Shown: piece after piece, positions 5,266-6,669 of the stretch
How positions within the stretch are numbered: position 1 is the stretch's first letter
Layout: each line of letters starts with the position of its first letter
NCBI GenBank assembly: GCA_041568335.1
Contig: JBFFZZ010000171.1
Span: forward strand, 1-6,669
DNA: 6,669 nt
Source of the DNA: WVWW01 sp041568335
GTDB lineage: Bacteria > Acidobacteriota > Polarisedimenticolia > Polarisedimenticolales > Polarisedimenticolaceae
Direction: 5' to 3'
Translations under genes and position numbers: made by a program
Notes under the pieces: generated by a model
Told to the model about the DNA's origin: nothing
Databases searched by the model: none
What the model saw: only the letters and a program-made list of their open reading frames with translations

Positions 5266-6270
5266 TCAGCGCGCGACGGCGGTCCGCAGCGAGCGGGAGA
5301 CGGGTTCGAATTGCGTCTCCACCTCGCCGCCCGCCGGGCGGCGTGTCGTAAAGAGATAGGCGGTCAAGCCGTCCGAGATCGCGTAGAAGGACAGGTCGAT
5401 CTCCGTATCCTTGCGCACGGCCCGGCCGTTCGCGTTCCACGCCGTGCAATAACGGTGCGGCCGTGGGGTCCACTCCAGCTCGGATGCCAGTTGCAGGGGT
5501 CGCAAGGCGGCGTTGATCTTTTCAACCAACCGGCGCCGCCCGCCCTTGCCGAGACGCCGGCAGGAAAACCCGCCGCCCGCCTCGAAACGGTCGAGGAAGA
5601 CGGCACGCTCGGTCCCGGCGTCGAGCCGGTCCATCAACCGCTCCGCCTCCGCGGGGTCCTTGCGGGCGGCCGCGAGGTCGAGCGGCGAGAAGATCGTCGT
5701 CCCCCAGAGCGGGCGGCCGTCGACCAGGGTCGAGGCGACGACCGACGCGTGCCAATCGTCGGGCAAGGCGAGGGTGAACTGTAGTCCCGGTGTGATGTAG
5801 GCGGAGAAGCCGCTCGGCACGGCGAATGGACCCGCACCGGCGTGCCGCGATCCCTCGACGATGGCCTCGAAGATTCGGGGTGTTCCCGTTCCGAAGCCCA
5901 TCTTCTGGCCGTCGCGATAACCGATGTAACTCCACTGCCCGGCAACCGGGTTCAACGCCAGGACGACCCACTTCGTGTCGGTGTCGCCGGACATCGCCCC
6001 GTACGAGATCATCTCGACCCGCGACCAGGAGAGCACGTGTGACTGTTTCTTGGCCGCGAATTCCAACCCCTGCTCGGACACGGTCAGGACCCCGGATTGC
6101 TTGCCGCCACCGAGCCCGGAGTCGCCGGGCCGGAACCAGATCTTGTCGAAGCTGATCGGGAGCTCGATCGAGCCTGCGGCCGCGTCGTCCTGCGCGAGCG
6201 GGCCGCGAACCGCTGAGGCGAACGCCAGCCCGATCCCGAACAACGCCACGACCCGTGCCGTTCGTCGCAT
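5266..6270 (-). CDS. Exported protein of unknown function
   Basis: I do not recognise this 334-residue protein. The N-terminus is a signal peptide: MRRTAR, a hydrophobic core VVALFGIGLAFASA (7-20), and a likely cleavage after PLA at 26 or earlier, so the product should reach the periplasm or outside. No lipobox Cys is at the cleavage site. Residues about 35-108 contain a strand-rich stretch, GVLTVSEQGLEFAAKKQSHV then SWSRVEMISYG and KWVVLAL, resembling a PH/GRAM-like beta-barrel that reads 'value, source, condition'; this is only a pattern impression. A second part begins around YITPGLQFTLALPDDW (158-173). Cys237 and Cys275 could form a disulfide. ATG 6270 is 2 nt after the methyltransferase stop; AGGAGG ends 10 nt upstream, within that gene. 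The Sec-containing AhpD-like gene follows 12 nt after its stop, so the two are likely coexpressed. Confidence 0.8.
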   Translation of the reverse strand: MRRTARVVALFGIGLAFASAVRGPLAQDDAAAGSIELPISFDKIWFRPGDSGLGGGKQSGVLTVSEQGLEFAAKKQSHVLSWSRVEMISYGAMSGDTDTKWVVLALNPVAGQWSYIGYRDGQKMGFGTGTPRIFEAIVEGSRHAGAGPFAVPSGFSAYITPGLQFTLALPDDWHASVVASTLVDGRPLWGTTIFSPLDLAAARKDPAEAERLMDRLDAGTERAVFLDRFEAGGGFSCRRLGKGGRRRLVEKINAALRPLQLASELEWTPRPHRYCTAWNANGRAVRKDTEIDLSFYAISDGLTAYLFTTRRPAGGEVETQFEPVSRSLRTAVAR

Positions 6271-6272
6271 CG

Positions 6273-6669
6273 TCAGCGTGCCTCCTCGTTTCGACGCCGT
6301 AACGACCGTGCCGCCGCGAAGGCGGCGATCCCGAACGCCACGGCGACGTTCAGCGAATCCTTGACGCCGAGCATCGGCAACGACAAATGCCGGCCGCAGG
6401 CGTCCAGCACCGGAGCCCCGACACCCGCGACCTCGTTTCCCACCACCAAGGCTACCCTGTCCGGCCACTCGAAGCGATCCAGCGGGACCGCCTGCGGCGT
6501 CGTCTCGAGCGCAACGGGCTCGAACCCCTCAACGGCGAGTCGACGCACCGCAACGACCGGGTCGACGAGATAGCTCCAGGCGACGGCCCCATCGGCGCCG
6601 AGCGCGGTCTTGGCGAGCTCGGGCCGCGGCGGACATCCGGTGACCCCGGTCAGCACCATCTCCTGCACG
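6273..6669 (-). CDS. TrmH/SpoU-type RNA 2'-O-methyltransferase, C-terminal part, cut by window edge
   Basis: The visible 131 residues are the C-terminal portion of a SPOUT-fold methyltransferase that transfers a methyl group from S-adenosylmethionine to a ribose 2'-OH of tRNA or rRNA. The SAM-binding motifs of the deep trefoil knot are present: VALVVGNEVAGVG (motif 2, visible residues 72-84) and LPMLGVKDSLNVAVAFGI (motif 3, 97-114). Upstream, EMVLTGVTGCPPRPELAKTALGAD matches the stretch that follows motif 1 in this family. The N-terminal motif 1 region (usually an Asn...Arg-Thr segment) should lie beyond the right edge; the GTG near 6668 is an internal codon, not the start. The protein ends with a basic tail. 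Its target nucleotide cannot be told. The stop is 2 nt before the exported-protein gene, suggesting translational coupling. Confidence 0.88.
   Translation of the reverse strand, partial: VQEMVLTGVTGCPPRPELAKTALGADGAVAWSYLVDPVVAVRRLAVEGFEPVALETTPQAVPLDRFEWPDRVALVVGNEVAGVGAPVLDACGRHLSLPMLGVKDSLNVAVAFGIAAFAAARSLRRRNEEAR

Overview
This is a GC-rich (about two-thirds G+C by eye), densely coding stretch of bacterial chromosome with seven protein genes, two of them cut by the window edges. A probable lipoprotein signal, an exported protein and a c-di-GMP cyclase suggest a Gram-negative-type bacterium. An uncultured GC-rich lineage such as Acidobacteriota, or Proteobacteria in the broad sense, would fit, but nothing here fixes the taxon. 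I saw no rRNA, tRNA, CRISPR array, insertion sequence or long repeat.

Layout. Left block, minus strand, read right to left: an FAD-dependent amine/amino-acid oxidoreductase of the DAO/sarcosine-oxidase type (1627-2808), a response regulator with a diguanylate cyclase output (REC-GGDEF, 521-1513), and the N-terminus of an S9 prolyl-oligopeptidase-like peptidase (1-475, cut by the left edge). Middle, plus strand: a DUF885-type putative metallopeptidase lipoprotein (2866-4653), divergent from the oxidoreductase across 57 bp. Right block, minus strand, read right to left: the C-terminal part of a SpoU/TrmH-type RNA 2'-O-methyltransferase (6273-6669, cut by the right edge), an exported protein of unknown function (5266-6270), and an AhpD/carboxymuconolactone-decarboxylase-like protein (4684-5253). 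These three are spaced 2 and 12 nt apart, so they are probably one transcript, and they converge on the DUF885 gene.

Main discovery. The AhpD-like gene is interrupted by an in-frame TGA (5005-5007) exactly where this family has the second cysteine of its CxxC redox motif. The reading frame continues on the far side with clear family sequence to a TAG stop. A perfect 7-bp hairpin with a G-containing 6-nt loop starts 17 nt after the TGA and matches the geometry of a bacterial SECIS element. The best reading is one 189-residue selenoprotein with a Cys-Phe-Tyr-Sec active site, not two short ORFs or a pseudogene. Selenocysteine machinery (selA, selB, selC, selD) is not in the window, so this remains a strong prediction.

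Secondary points. The diguanylate cyclase keeps every catalytic and feedback-inhibition residue in the register of PleD. A strong hairpin buries the Shine-Dalgarno of the S9 peptidase gene. The exported protein is unrecognised. The genes do not form an obvious single pathway; they look like a housekeeping/accessory mix with a redox protein of special interest.
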